This document shows positions 21,900-36,358 of a stretch of DNA of 64,000 nucleotides, in pieces. Source of the DNA: Stromatinia cepivora (taxonomy: Eukaryota > Ascomycota > Leotiomycetes > Helotiales > Sclerotiniaceae); assembly GCA_014898415.1 (NCBI GenBank), contig RCTD01000001.1, forward strand, positions 1,240,001-1,304,000, in the 5' to 3' direction. The notes beneath the pieces are model-generated. The model had not been told where the DNA came from. It saw only the letters and a list, made by a program, of their open reading frames with translations, and ran no database searches. The translations under genes and the position numbers were made by a program. Every line of letters starts with the position of its first letter. Within the stretch, counting starts at the first letter, position 1.

Positions 21900-24835
21900 A
21901 AGGAGTTTGATTAAGTTTAATGAAATCTTTACTAAAATTATTTATAATATATTCTTTAACAATTTCTAATTGTTTTAGGAATATCTTATAAAACGGATTG
22001 TAATATAAAGTTTATTTTCCTTTGTTTTCCAATATGATTTTATAATTATAAGATTGGTTAAAAGGTAAGATATTTGATTTATATTTGAAAAAAGCTCAAT
22101 GATATTATCGATATTCAAATAGGATTTCAGATTCTAAATCGATTTCGATTAATATTCAATTGAATTTCTTTCGAATTTTTATATTCTTGAATTTGATTAA
22201 AACAATTAATACTTTTTTTTTGTATATCATTTGTTTTATTGGAAATCTATTATATTATTGAATTCTTTTAAAATAATAATAAAAAGTTCAGTTTGTTTAT
22301 TTTTTTTGTATTTTAATTGGAATTTATTGGGTTTGAATATATATAGATCGAGGACTTCGGGCGATATATAAGGGAGGTATTTGTAGATTTGCAATAATAA
22401 TATAATTGATTGAAAAGAAAATAAATTGAATTTGAAAGGAATCAAGATTTCTTTTTTTTTAATAAAAATCTATATTATATTTATATTTAAAGATTTTTGT
22501 TATATATTATCAATTGTAATTGATTTGTTCAATTATAAATCTTTTTGATTCTAATATTCTTCAAATTGATTATTTTATCAATCAATATTTTATTGGATTA
22601 ATCGATCGATCTTTTGTTTGTAAAGGGATGATTAAATAACAAAGAAATTATTCGAATAAAAAATAATACAGAATCTCTTTTTAAACCATTCAAGATATCG
22701 ATTGAAGTAATCGAGCTTCGTTCAAATCTTTAATAATCAAAGTCTACCTAAAATAATACTATAATTCCTTAATTCAATAATAAAAAAAAAAATAAAAGAT
22801 TATTCACAATTATTAATTATTAAATTAAAGAATATGAAATAAATAATAATATAGCCTTATATACCATTATATTCTTTAATTTCAATTGAAACTTTAAACA
22901 ATATAATTCTGAATTTAAATATAAGAAATAAACAAATAAGGAATATAATATTAATAAAAACAAATCCATTTACTTTAAAATTAATAAATGTTTTTAATTG
23001 ATAAATATAACCATTTTTCGAAAAATTGTAAAGAAGAATAAATATTTTTCCTTTTATAAACTTAATTAAATCAAGAAATCTTATATCCCATATAATATTT
23101 AAAATAAAAACGGAATCTAAATATTTGGTTTTAAATGTTTTTCTTTTTCTAAACAAATATTCTGTATAATTTCAATTATAGCTTTTAGATTGAAATCTTT
23201 TTTGGTATCCCAATATTCTTCGAATTCTTCTATTTCTTTTTGTACCGTCTTAATCTCATTGAAATTATCAATATAAAGTATCGATATATATATTACTTTA
23301 GGAAAAAAAAAGAGTAATAAACATTTGAAGTTCGAATAGTTATTGAATACAATAAAACTGATATATCCGAGAGAAATATTTTGGGATAGAAATGGTTTCG
23401 GGAATATAAAGATTCCAAAATTGAAGTTGTTAAAACTCCGAAAGGATTATAAAGGATTCATAATAATTATTGATTTGTAAGTAATTATAGGGATTTCTCG
23501 ATTAATACAATATCGGTTTCGTTTTTATAATAAAACTTTATTTTGATTTACTCTAATAAATATATTTATAAATTTTTTTGTAATCTTATAATCTTTAATA
23601 AATATTATTATCATTTGCAAAAGAAAATCGGAAATCTTTCATTCGAGATTCCTAAATAGGATTTTATTGTTGATAATCTTCGTTTGAATAATAAATAATC
23701 TGAATTTCCTATATTATTTTAGAAAATTGTTATATCGAATTATATTAAATATAATCTACATCTTATATTGAAAATAAATATCATCGATTTCGACTAGATT
23801 CTAATAGATCGCTACAAATTATTCGATCAATTCGAATACTATGAATCAAGGCATTTATATATAAAAAATATGATAATATACTTATACTTCCGATTCGATT
23901 TGATTGATTATATATATATAGTATTGTATTTCATTTTTAAATAATATAATATACAGCTCGAATCGTTCTATAATCAATAATTATTATAAACTAATTTTAG
24001 ATTCAATATTATTGTTAAATTTAGTAATAAGATTTGTAGATTTTGATATATATATATCTTACTACAAATTATAATTGATATAGAAATACAATTTTAACCG
24101 ATTAAATCAATTTCTTGAATAAAGGGATCTTTGATTATTAAATGGATCGTTATTTTCTGAAAGGAAAGGAAAATCCTCAAAAAACCCTAAATGATTAGAT
24201 CGTTTAATCAAAGTTTTCTTCCTTTGATTTCGGGATCTTTGGGTTTGTTTAAATAAAAGTCCTTGAATTTCGATTAAGGAAATAAAGGAAGTCCTAGGTA
24301 TTATTATTGATCTGGATATCTATATAAATATTATTTAAGGTTCAGAAGAAGATTACATTATTATAAAGTTCATCATTATTATAACTTTCAATTATCGATT
24401 CTTCTTTTTCAAATTTATAACTATTATATAGAGATTTTATAATTATAATAATGATTCAGAAAAAGCAATTGAACTACTAAAAACATTGGTTTTATATACT
24501 AGAATCTTTTTTTTATCAATCTTCTTTTTTCCAATAATAATATTATCCAATCCTATATTTATATTTTCTTTGAAGAATTGTTGAAATAATTAAAGAAAAG
24601 GAAAAGGTTCTTTAGAATATACTTTCGAAAATTCGGAGTATATAGAAAAAGAAATTCATTGTATTATAAAAGTGATGATATATTTCTAAAAGTATTTATA
24701 TCTTCATCGATTAAATCGGAATAGATCTTTTTCTTCTAAATATAATATTTGTAAAAGTTTATCTAAGAAAATATTATTAAAATAAGGTATTATTTGGGAG
24801 GCCATCAAATGATCGAACATTTATAAATGAATTGT
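21900..24835. other. AT-rich interior of element A without readable genes
   Basis: Expected location of gag and protease of element A. Minus-strand frames at 22445-22236 and 23156-22857 are 69-99 residues but show only AT-driven composition. No motif recognised. Confidence 0.55.
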
Positions 24836-24841
24836 AAATAA

Positions 24842-25123
24842 TATGATATACAAAAACTATAATAGAACTGAATAAATAGGATCAATTATATTCTTTAAAA
24901 TCTATAATTAAAGAATTATAACTCATAAGAAATAACTAAATATATATACACAAATACTTATTTGTAGATTATAGGGTTATGTATAAGCATTATTAAGGTT
25001 ACCATTTTATTATACTAAATTATATAATTCGTAATGTATACGTACAGATGATCAGCTCATAAATTGATATGGGAGATAAGAGGTATCACGTGGTTAGCCT
25101 CCTGTGGTTCACGATTCGTGACA
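24842..25123 (-). repeat. Right (5') LTR of element A, 282 bp
   Basis: Same length as the left LTR. Its inner first half is converted mainly G-to-A on the plus strand. Its outer 100 bp are clean and end CACGATTCGTGACA. It is followed by AAGTC, the target duplication. Confidence 0.9.
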
Positions 25124-25128
25124 AAGTC

Positions 25129-25985
25129 CAATATTATAAGAAAGCCATTTTTGAATATCCATATTATATAAAAGTAATTTCCAGGTAAATCAATGATATT
25201 ATTAGAAATTATTATAAATATGAATTCTTCTTTAAATAATAAATCGATTTCTTTAAACTTTGCTTTTTTATTTAAAGTATTTCGAAAGAGTTTTATATTA
25301 TTAGACCTATTTGGAAAAATCGCAAAAATCTTTTTGCTTGCTTTATCAATAATACTAGATAAACCTTTTGTATTATTTACAATCGTTAATCCAGATTTTG
25401 AATTGTTCAAAAAGCTAATATACAAAAAATATACCAAAATGCAATTAAGTTTAAAAGTATTTAGGAATAAGCATAATCTGTAGATTATCTGCTTCATACG
25501 AATATATTAGGTTTTTCGGAATTATGAAGATATTATTTGTTAATATAGGGAGGCGGAGATCTAATAATTTCAATGGATTCCAATGATCCAGGAAAATTAG
25601 TTATATAATAGTTTCTATAATCTTTTTTTTATTGATAGACTCTCTTTTAATAGATTCTCCTTTCCGAATGATAATATAGATTGAAATTGAATTTTGTATC
25701 TATTCGATGGTAGCAACGAATAATTTGGCATTACTGAACTATTCATTTGCTCAGCAATACTTAGCATCGAATTTTCCGGGTACCCTATTATTATATTCTA
25801 TCTATAATTCCTTTATTTTAGACAAAATGTTATGAACGATGAATAGATTAAGCTTTCGAAATATTTCTATTATATTCTTATCAAAATCTTCTCTTTTTAT
25901 ATACAGTATTTGTTTTTTATAGATTAAATTTGTTATAATAAGATTAAAAATATAATATAATTTACTATTCAATTTGGAATTGAAG
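25129..25985 (-). pseudogene. Remnant of an older, unidentified repeat between elements A and B
   Basis: A 146-residue minus-strand frame (25497-25057, partly into the LTR) reads SGLTIVNNTKGLSSIIDKAS and FAIFPNRSNNIKLF. Removing element A lets the frame continue leftward to about 17990. I do not recognise the family; a transposon polyprotein is the likeliest source. Upstream frames (to about 25800) are broken by stops. Confidence 0.35.
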
Positions 25986-25989
25986 ATAT

Positions 25990-26281
25990 TGTGAGAAAGT
26001 TGGGATATCAAGGCCTAACACGTAGCTAGTTCGTAATTATATGGTTATATAACTCTTTGTAATTAGATATAAGAGAGGGTTTTGCTTCTCTTTCCTTGAA
26101 AGAAATCAATTGTTTTTTTATTAGTTTTTTTGTATTCTATTTATATACAATCTAAATTATTGTTTAAATTTATTAGTTTTATTATTTGAAACTTTTATAA
26201 TGTAATTTGATTAATTCTAATTCTCATTTCTTTTTATAATATATTATCGGAATATATATATCTCGATCTATTTCTTTTATA
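25990..26281 (+). repeat. 5' LTR of element B (292 bp)
   Basis: Starts TGTGAGAAAGTTGGGATATC. The first 50 bp or so are nearly unmutated, including CAAGGCCTAACACGTAGC, and the inner part is strongly AT-converted. It aligns end to end with 40641-40932. Confidence 0.88.
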
Positions 26282-26879
26282 ATGATAATTTATATTGAAT
26301 TCGAATTGTATAGTTTATATTGTATAAATATATTTACGAGGAAACTATGATTGAAAAGAAAATAGAATTAATAATTTGTAAATAAAAAGATAGGATTGAT
26401 TCTGAAAGAATAATTCTTTCAAAAATATAGGATTGTTAAATTCTGAGTGAGGAAGTTTTGATTATTGAAGTTCTTTTATTTGTGTTTATTTATTATATTA
26501 AAAATGAATTATTTTTCAGTAGAATTATTATTCTATTTTCCATTTTGAAAGGAATATATCGATAAAGGTTTTATTCAGGGATATAATTAGTAATACTAAG
26601 AATGTATTAGAATTCTAAATATAATGGAGTCTTTATTTATAAACGAATCATTTATCTTTGTGAATAAGAAAACTCTAATCCCGAAGATGATCTTGATTGA
26701 ATATAATTAATTATATTGAAGGACCTTGAATGCTTTATATACCTTTAAAGCTATTTGAATATTTAAATATATATTGGAATAATAAAAAGGATTGAATATA
26801 ATATATTAAATTATTATCCTTAATATTGACAATCAAAAATTTAAGATATATTTTAAAAAACTTTTAATTAAAAGATTTG

Positions 26880-28680
26880 AAATTCATATGTTTTTTTAGA
26901 AAAAGGAAAATTTTGGGAAAGATTATATATATCTTTCTCTTTCTTTTAAAGATTTATCAAAGGAAAATTATGAATACTGAAAACTATCGAAAATCAAATA
27001 TTGAATTAGATTCTAATAAATCGAATACTTTTCAATCAAATTATAATAATATAATAAATAATTTTGATTTATTTACAAAATTGAATCTTCTATAAAATAC
27101 TTCTTAAAGATCAAAGAATAATATTATTATTCCAATTATCAATCCTTTTAAATTCATCAAAGAACTTTTTACTGATAATAATAGAAATTCTATTAAAAAA
27201 GAAAAAAAAACCAAAAAAAAAGAAATAAATTAACAATAACAAAATCTATCAAAAATTCCATTTGCTATTTGTATTAAAGATTATATATATATATTTTCTA
27301 TTATATTATATATTAGGAATATTACTGCCTTTATTTTCAACAGGATCGATATATTTGATTTTCTTATAATTTGGGATGCTTTACAAATTGATTATAGTAT
27401 ATCTGATAAGAAAATACAAATTTGATTTTTTTAGTATTATGATTATATTATTGTTGTTTAAATCAAATTTATATTGGAATATAATTCTATTAGATATAAT
27501 TGAAAAAAAGGGTTGAGATTAATATTACTTTGATATTTTTATAATTATAATATCTAATAAATAATAAACATTCGAGATTTTCTTGATCAATTTGTTGATA
27601 ATCAATATAACAAAAATAAAAAGGATTATAATACAAATCTAACAATAATAAAGGATTATATTATCAAGTTTATATTTTCGATTATTCAATTTATTGATAA
27701 TTATATAATTATTGAATTCGAAATTAGAAAGATATTCTTATATAGTTTGTATACTCAAATAGGAAAGAAGATTGTTAGATAACTTAAAATTGATTTCGAT
27801 AATTCTACTTTTGTGAATTTTAAAAGAATGATAAACGAAATCTACAAATAATACTTTTCTAAAGATTTTATTATCCGAATTTACAAAAGATTTAAATTTC
27901 ATTAGATTATTATTTCTTAGGCTATATATAAATATATAAAAACTCTATTTGTTTCCGATATCAATACAAAACCTTATTTTCAAGGACGGGAGATAAAGAA
28001 CATTATAAATGAAATTATTGATTTTTTGGATAAGTTCAATATGAATCATTTAAGGGCAAAAATTAAAGATATAAGAGACTCGAAGTTATCCTTCTTGTTA
28101 TTATAATATTTAATTATTTATCGAGAAAACAATATAAAATACAATAATTATTTTATTCAAGATAAATAGAAAAGGATTCTTTTTAATATGAATAGAATTT
28201 ACAAAAAGAATTATCTTTATTATTATTACTTTGAAAAATCTTTTTATAATGATAATTATATTATAAAACAAAATTGCCCTAAGAAAATCAATAATATTAA
28301 TACTGAATTATATCATTATAATAAATACAAAATCTTTATATTTGATTTCAAAAAATATTCCAATCTTTCTTTAATCTTTAAATAAAAGGATTCTTTAAAA
28401 AGCTATTAGATTGAAATATATACAAAAACTTATGGGTTTGATTAGTAAAAGAAATAATTGGAGAAATCCAATATTAAAAATAACTTGTTGAATTTCAAAG
28501 TCTTTAGTATCGAAATTGTAAAGGATATATTTGTAAATAATATTAATCATTAAGAAGGGGAAATTATCAATATCAATATAATTATCTAATCTAAAGAAGT
28601 TTCAAAACTATAAGATCGATTATCTAAAAAGTTCAAATTGATAGAATAAAACAGAGTTGATAAGCTCTAAAAATCGTTAA
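26880..28680 (+). pseudogene. Probable gag region of element B, unreadable
   Basis: Position between the 5' LTR and protease of element B makes this the gag region. Short plus-strand frames (26877-27095, MNTENYRKSNIELDSNKSNT; 28188-28385) are rich in N, K, I and Y. No CCHC knuckle is visible. Assignment is by position only. Confidence 0.4.
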
Positions 28681-28697
28681 ATACTTTTCGAAAGATA

Positions 28698-29501
28698 TTG
28701 TTTAGAATAATGAATCAAATTGAAAGAAAAAGATTAGAGAAAGAATTCTTTAATGAAAATGAAATCATAGATATTAATGAAAGCGAAAAAGATGAAATAG
28801 AAGAATCTCAAAAAGGAAAAGATCTTTCTGAATCCGATAAAAATGGTATAATACGAAAGAATAAAATATTCAATTTTCGTATTAGATCCTCAAAAATAAA
28901 AAAGCAAATATTAATCATTATTTATACTACAGAATCCCCGATAGAAATCTTAGAATGGATTTGCAGAATCGAAATCCCAATAACAATTAGAATTGTTTTT
29001 ATATATATATTAGATTTTCTCAAACAAATTTTCAAGAAAGTATCAATCACAAATATCGAAAAATAAAAAAAGCTTTTCAGAAATTCAGAAATTCCTATCG
29101 AAAAAGCTATAACAACTTTAATAGTTATTAATTATTTAAATACCTTTTTTAGTTATCAATCAAAAGAAATATACAATATATCTATTATCATTATAATCTT
29201 TGCAGATAAGAATATCAAGATTAATGGTATTATCGATTCGGAATCGATAATCAATATAATGAGCCTGAAAATTGTAAGAGAATTAGAATTCATAATACAC
29301 GAATATAAAACGATAATAATTATCTTTGATGGAAATATTATCATTTTGTATAAATTGATTGAAGATGTAAAAATCAATTTTGAAGGAGTTAAGAATATCG
29401 TCGATATCTTTGTTTTGAATAATATCAAAGATCTATTGTTGTTAGGAATATTATATCTATTTATAAAAAAGATCGATTTTAAATACAAAAGAAATAAATA
29501 G
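28698..29501 (+). pseudogene. Protease region of element B
   Basis: A plus-strand frame at 28698-29066 has a charged linker (NESEKDEIEESQKGKDLSES) as seen between gag and protease in this Gypsy group. At 29222-29260 the frame reads INGIIDSESIINIMS, where an active retropepsin has ALIDTGSEVNIMS: the D-S/T-G triad has become D-S-E (GGA to GAA). Downstream VDIFVLNNIKDLLLLGILYL fits the conserved protease C-terminal block (I/F)VV...Y.LLLG.P(F/Y). Known: aspartic protease of retroelements. Inferred: inactivated by RIP. Confidence 0.75.
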
Positions 29502-30076
29502 ATTATATAAATTATTGATGATAATAGTATTAATAAAATTGGTTATTAAACGACTGGATCAAAACGCAAAATAGATATTATAAAGGTTGATTTTGAAAAA
29601 CTAGGAAAAAAATAGATAATATAAATTCTAAGAATTATATCAATGATTTTTCAAAAGTTTTAAATATTATTAAGAATGAAGGGAAATTTGAAGAATTCAT
29701 TAAAAATTATTTTTTAGAACTTCTGATTGATATTCCAAATTTTAAAATAGTTTTAAATTCTGTAAAGCTTAATATAGATATTATTCGAATTAATTTTGAC
29801 TTTGATATCGAAGATATATTTGATAACATTAAGGATTCGGAATTAAAAGGATTTCAGGAATACTTTATTGTTAATAATATTCATTTCGATTTGAAAGAAT
29901 TTAGAATAGAAAGTAATATTTGGAAAAAACTAATTAATATTAAATATAAAATTCTTGTTTTAATTAATAATATATATAAAAAAAAGAAAAACAAAATAAA
30001 ACTTTTGAACAAAATAAAGTATATCGATAAAGAGATTTTAGAAAATGATTCTAATTGGTTAGAATTAGAATATATA

Positions 30077-30645
30077 TGTTACGGGAGCTGCCTCTAGGGT
30101 TATATGGAAGTGGTTAGAGATCTTTCGAGATAGTTTAGACTAGATTTCAAGTAGGAATTCAATAAGGTTGATAATTGGTTGCAATTCTTGTAACTATAGT
30201 AATAAAACTAATGATTGTTTTTGAGTACAAAGCTTTACATTGTAATGAAATCTATTCCTTATATAAATCTTCGTTTCATTTGGATAGTTGGAATAGTTGG
30301 TTGTTTTTGAAGCGTTATTGTTCTTGAGTTGTTCATTACAGGATACTAATCCTATAACTATTAGTATTTTAATTTATCTTTTGTTTTGGGATTAATCCCC
30401 TAGAAAATTATTAATCTTAGCAAAACCTTTTTTGCTTATTGTATTCTATCTTTCCTAGGATTTATTGTTTTAGGAATTATATCCTATAGTTTAAGGTATC
30501 CTATAATTAATACTATATATATATCTAAAGCTCCTTTGAATACCTAATATCCCCCGGTATATTACAATTGAATCATCGAGACCTATAATATCATTATAAT
30601 TTATACATTAGTAATTCTATAATCTATTACTAATCCATTGTAATA
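30077..30645 (-). repeat. Left (3') LTR of element C, 569 bp
   Basis: Starts TGTTACGGGAGCTGCC and ends CATTGTAATA. Compared with its partner it has kept most G residues on the plus strand but lost C residues to T, the mirror image of the right LTR. Confidence 0.92.
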
Positions 30646-30649
30646 TTAT

Positions 30650-33400
30650 CCTCTTCTTAATTTAACGCTTATCCCAAACATTTATATTAGTATATCTTCC
30701 CTTTCGTTTATTTAATAATTGTAATATTTTTTTTCTTTTTCATTATACCTTCTTTGAATATTGATAAAAGAAAAAAACAAATCTATTTTGTTTATTTTGT
30801 TGAATAAAAAAATTTCGAAATACCTTTATATTTATTATACGAATATATTGATTATAAATATATTGTTTTGCTTTTTAACTTTTTACAATATAATAAATAC
30901 ATTTATAATAACAAAAAATGCAATATCCAAAATCTATCTAAAAATGATTAGGAAAGTTTATCCTAATAAAAAAAGAGATTGGATTAAGAAAAGAAAAAAA
31001 TTATAATTAAAATTCTATAATTACAAAAACAGAAATATTTTTTGTTGAAATATAAATCCGAAATGCTTTATTATGATTTATAGATTTTCGATGAATTAAT
31101 GAAGAAAAAAAAAAAGAAGAAATTAGAAAAGGAATATATAGAAAAGGAAATTGTTAATATTGCTATATCTATTCCTAATAATTCCTCTTCCTTTGACTTC
31201 TTTGATTTTTCGTTATTTTTATTATCTAATACTGAATTTGAGACTTTATTAACAAATATAAATACTTCAAATGAAATATCTATAATTTCTCAGAACAATT
31301 AAAATCTTTTTTAAGTTTTTATATGTTTTCCGAATATAAATAATCCAATTATTTGATCAAATACTTAACCTTATCTCTAACATATTTGTAATCTAGTATT
31401 GTTTTAATATTATATATAGTGTTGAAATTGATTAGTTCGATTTCTGTAAATAGTATATTTGATACTTTTAGTAATACTAATTCGAACAAAGATATATAAA
31501 ATATAGAATAAATATTCATTATATCTGATAATTTCAATTAATAATTGATGATTCTTATTATTTTATCAATCTTAAATAATCCTAATTTCCTGTGATCGAA
31601 TTTATTACTTAATCTTTTGGTTTCGATATTTCGTTATAACAAATAAACTTTATCCCTTTTTTTAAATATAGATTTTATATTACATTTTGTATTATAATAT
31701 ATCATTATTCTGAAAGATATAAATCTTAAATCAAAAGCAAATTATTCTTATAAATCTTTTAATTGTTCGATTTATATTATTATTAATTCAATATTAACTT
31801 TTTGTAATATCAATATTTAATATATTTTAGGATTAAATTCAAAGTTAATATATACCAGTATTACCTTTATAATTTCTATTTCCGATATATTATATATAAA
31901 TTATACTATAGATAATAACTCTATTCAATTATTCTATCGGTAATTTATATAATATCTAAAATATACTTCCATTATCTAATTAGTTCTTTTTATTTGATCA
32001 TTTGTTTATAAATGAAAAACTATTAATAACTTTCTTTTAATACTTATTAATATTAATAAAATAATCCAGAATTTCAAAATAAAAAATTTATTTCGATTCA
32101 AGATTATCTTATTTAATACTTTATATATATTTATTATAATCTTAAAAAATATATATATTAATTACTTAATATCCTATATTTCTTTAAATAATATTATATA
32201 TATAAATTTTATTAATCTATCTATTATATTGAATATCACATCGTATTTGATTCCTATAATAGAATCCTTTGAAAATAGTAATTTAATCACAAAGTCCTAT
32301 ATAATGAATTTCTATAATTGAGAAGATATATTTAAAATTTGAAATTAATTATACAGAATATATCTAAAGGATTTATTCTATATACAAATATCACAATTTC
32401 CAATAATTTCTTTAATTATTATTCTCATTCATAAAAAATAACTGATTTCTTATATTCTTATAAATATTCTTATAATTCTTTGATATTTATATACAAACAA
32501 TCTATATTATTCTATTACAAATTCCTTAATTATTCAATTAAAAATATATACTTTTCTATAGAAATATATTATATCGTTTTCTATTATAAATCCTAACTTT
32601 GTTATTTTAAATATATATATTATTATAATATTGTTTTTATAATATAATTGAATCTTTTTCTTTAATTAATTATCTTTCAATATATAAATAATTATAAACT
32701 ACAATATATTATAAATTAGTAATTCTTTTTCCTATTTAAATATAATATATAATTTATACAACTTGTTTTCCTAATATTCCGGTTTTCGATTAAAAATATC
32801 GATTTTAGCATTTTCTGATCTTTTGATATATAAAATCTTAAAATTGTAATTGATTATAATTTCTGATTATTTGATCTATTATCTATTTAATTACTTCATT
32901 ATAATAAAATAAATCAAATTCTTATAATCTATATACACTTATATTATATATTTTGATTCTTTCAAATAAACTCGTTATTCTTTAAATACATCAATTATTA
33001 CTAATAATTCTTTATTATATATTTCGTAATTTAATTCTATTAATAATAATTTTCGAAAATAAAATATAATTGATTGATATTTCTCATTCTAATCTGATTG
33101 ATTCAGAACTACCCTTATAACGAAATCTGAAGAATCCATTTCCATTATGATTTGCTTTTCTGAATCGAAAATTAATAATATTAATTTTTCGGCTATTACT
33201 TATTTGAGTATTTCGAATAATTCTTATACTTTGATAATTCATTCGAAGCTTCCTTGATCTTTTCTAATTAATATAATTAAGAATATAATAATCCCTGAAT
33301 AACCCTTAATAAATCTTTTATAAAAGTTGATAAATTTTAGAAATAATTATACTTTTTTAATTATAATTGATTATTTTCATTCGAATATTACTTTGATTTT
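30650..33400. other. AT-rich interior of element C, integrase/RNase H territory
   Basis: By position this should hold RNase H and integrase on the minus strand. No catalytic motif could be read. Open frames at 30761-31006 and 31099-31302 (plus) are lysine/isoleucine-rich and look like chance frames. Confidence 0.5.
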
Positions 33401-33421
33401 ATCTTTACTCATTTTGAACCT

Positions 33422-33775
33422 TTAATTTGATATAATGAATCCTAGAAACTCTGTTTCTGTAATATAGAATTCGTATTTATTTAGTTTATATAACAAATCG
33501 ATTTTAATCAAATATTCAAGGATATTACTGATATCTTTGATATATTGAATTTCGTTGTTTGAATATACTAGGATATCATCTAAATAGTATATACAACAAA
33601 TGTTCAAATATTGTAATAGTATATTATTTATAAATCTTATAAATATTGTTAATATATTAATTAATCTAAATAATATAATCTGGTATTTGTATAATCTATA
33701 TCTGATCTTGAAAACGGTTTTCCATTCTTTACCTTCTTTTATTTTAATCAAATAATAATTATTATATAGATTCAT
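33422..33775 (-). pseudogene. Reverse transcriptase remnant of element C with an intact YLDD motif
   Basis: An uninterrupted 117-residue minus-strand frame reads YYLIKIKEGKEWKTVFKIRY, LYKYQIILFRLINIL, CCIYYLDDILVYSNN, LLYKLNKYEFYITETEFLGF. This is the palm of Gypsy RT. YLDDILVYS is encoded at 33586 downward and both aspartates are kept, while the FGLTNAP block has decayed (FRLINIL). Upstream and downstream frames are broken, so it is a surviving segment and not a working enzyme. Confidence 0.85.
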
Positions 33776-33779
33776 TTTG

Positions 33780-36355
33780 ATGAATATTATTACTCTATTT
33801 AATCGATCTTTTAATTCTGTAATTAATGGAAATGGATATCGATTCTTTTTGATAAATATATTAAGTTTTCTATAATTTATAATTAATCTTTTAATATTAT
33901 CTTTTTTGAATATCTATATAATTGAATTTGTTATTTGGGATATAGATTCTCTAATTTATTCTTTGATTAAATTATCATCAATATATTCTTTGAATGTTTT
34001 TAGTTTATCGATTGATATTGAATAAATTAAGATATATATAAGTATTTTGCTTTCCTTCAATGTTATTTTGTGATCTTATAATTTATATTCCAGCAAAGCT
34101 TTATAGATTCTGGATTTCTTAAAAATATATTTGTATTTCTTGTACTATTTTAATATCAAAAGCTTCTTTATTTTGATTATAATTTCGTATTATATTATTG
34201 GTTTTTATATTTATAAAGGAAATATATTATCCTTTATTTTTAATAAAGAATTTTAAATTGAATATTCTATATTATCAATATTATTTATATTTAACTTTCC
34301 TTGGTGTGTATTATATCTCATAGACATTTTAAATATATCATTGTAATCGTTTTTGTATTGATCAAATATCATTATTTCTTATAATTAATTTATTCTTGGA
34401 TTATATATCTTTAATTATAGTATCCTTAAGATGATCTATTGTTGGTTTAATAATATAATATCAAATTATATAACCTTCAAGTATTGGGTTATATTTATTT
34501 ATATTAATCATATTTTTTAAGAAACAATCCTATTAAATCCTATTAATTATCTATCAACTAATTGTAATTGATAGGGTTCTTGTTTCTTTTGAAATAGAAT
34601 TCCCAAATACTTTGTAGCTTTTAATATAATAAAATTCTTTGTAATTCTTGAATCTATTATAACTAATTGTATTTGTTTATTTATTTTGATTCTATAATAT
34701 ATCTATTCTGTTTATTTTATAGTATTCAATTATAATATAATTTGCTTATCTTTATAATCCTAAATGATTTCATCAATAAATATTATACATTATAATTCTT
34801 CTTCTTTTAAATAAACTATATTCGTTTCTGATTTAATTTTGTTATCGAATAAATTTCTTTATAAAATATATCGATAATTCTTTCGGATTACTTTTATTAT
34901 TATACCCATAATTGATAATAATAATATAATCTGAATTTAAATATAATATTCATTTCCGATTTATTTATATAAAAACAAATTTTGATTTTCGTTTTGTTTG
35001 GATATATATTAATAGAATATTTTCTATAATTCTTTTTGTTCTAATTATTAGAAATACTTTCTATTGATTCTTTCTACAAATGAAATATTAATAGTAACTC
35101 TAAACTATAGAATTCGGTATTGATCAATATATCGAACTTTATAAGATTCATTTTCTTCAATATTTATTATATTGAGATCTTTATTAATAATTTCTTCATT
35201 TATATTTTCAAATTTCCAGATATAACAATTCTATTGATCAATTTCTCGAATAAATTATAATTCTCCTAATTATAGATCTTTATTTATTTATAAAAGATTC
35301 TCTACCTTTTCTTCTCTTAACTTTTCTTTATAAACTGATAATAATATAATTAATTCTGTAATATTGATTATATATAATTATAATATAAAAATAGTATTAA
35401 ATTGATCCTTATCGAATTTATTCTTAAAATTGTTTTTTTTTCCATTTATTTTTTTACTTTAATATTCTGTTACTCGATATCCTGTTTTTTTATATTCAAA
35501 ATATAAATTATTATTTCATTTATATTTCTTTTTCTAATCATCATTCTTATTTATATAATATATAATATCTAATTCCATAAAGTCTTTATATCCTTATAAA
35601 TTATATCTGGATCTACTCTTGTTCTTATAATAACACCCTTGCTTTCGGTTTTCTTAAGGTTTATATAATCGTTGGATTTATTTATACCTATATAAGCAAT
35701 CATCAATATCAATAAAATTCTTAATTAACTCATTTAAATCCTCATCTTCCCCCTCCCTATCGAATTCCAAATATACTTTTGATTTGAATCCTTTACAATA
35801 ATAATTCATAATAACGATTTTATCCTATTTGATTATTCCTATATATCTTCGAAATTCTATAGCATATTTCAATACTGATTCTATCTATCTGAGATTGAAA
35901 ATCTTTTCTTTTGCTATTTCTAATTCATTAGAATTTCTAAAGATCTTATAGATCTCTATCTTAAACCCTTTAAAACTATCGAAAATGGTTTTGATAAATT
36001 ATATATATTCTCGATCATTATATTCAAAATAATTGTATAAATATAATTAAATCTATTTGCCTATTTCTTCTTTAAAATATAATATAATTTATATATTTTT
36101 AAATTCTTTTTCGATAAACTTATCTTGATTGAATCTAAAATAAATCTCAAATTGTAAAAAAAAGATATCGAATTTCTATCGATTTCCTTAATACTTATCT
36201 GATAAAGCAATCTTAAATATTTCGTTGATAATAATCTCCTTAAAAGTATCAATCATTTCGATATCATCAATATTGATTATTGAAATATATTATCCTTAGA
36301 ATACCATAATAACAATTGATTATTGAATTAATACTTGAAATAAAAATAATATTCA
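33780..36355. other. AT-rich interior of element C, gag/protease territory
   Basis: No readable motif. A minus-strand patch at 36252-36061 is open for 63 residues (LLRRLLSTKYLRLLYQIS...) but is not recognisable. The C-rich lines near 35720-35760 (CCTCATCTTCCCCCTCCC) are a local pyrimidine tract. Confidence 0.5.
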
Positions 36356-36358
36356 AAA

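Larger units (their letters stand above)
18077..25123 (-). mobile_element. Ty3/Gypsy LTR retrotransposon (element A), 7.05 kb, RIP-inactivated
   Basis: Two 282-bp LTRs (18077-18358 and 24842-25123) are flanked by a perfect AAGTC duplication (18072-18076 and 25124-25128). On the minus strand RT remnants (21858 downward) precede an integrase zinc-binding remnant (20628-20347), the order RT then integrase of Ty3/Gypsy, so the 5' LTR is on the right. Gag/protease should be at 22000-24800 but cannot be read. Most of the interior is extremely AT-rich, while the outermost 50-100 bp at both ends are almost unmutated. Confidence 0.9.
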
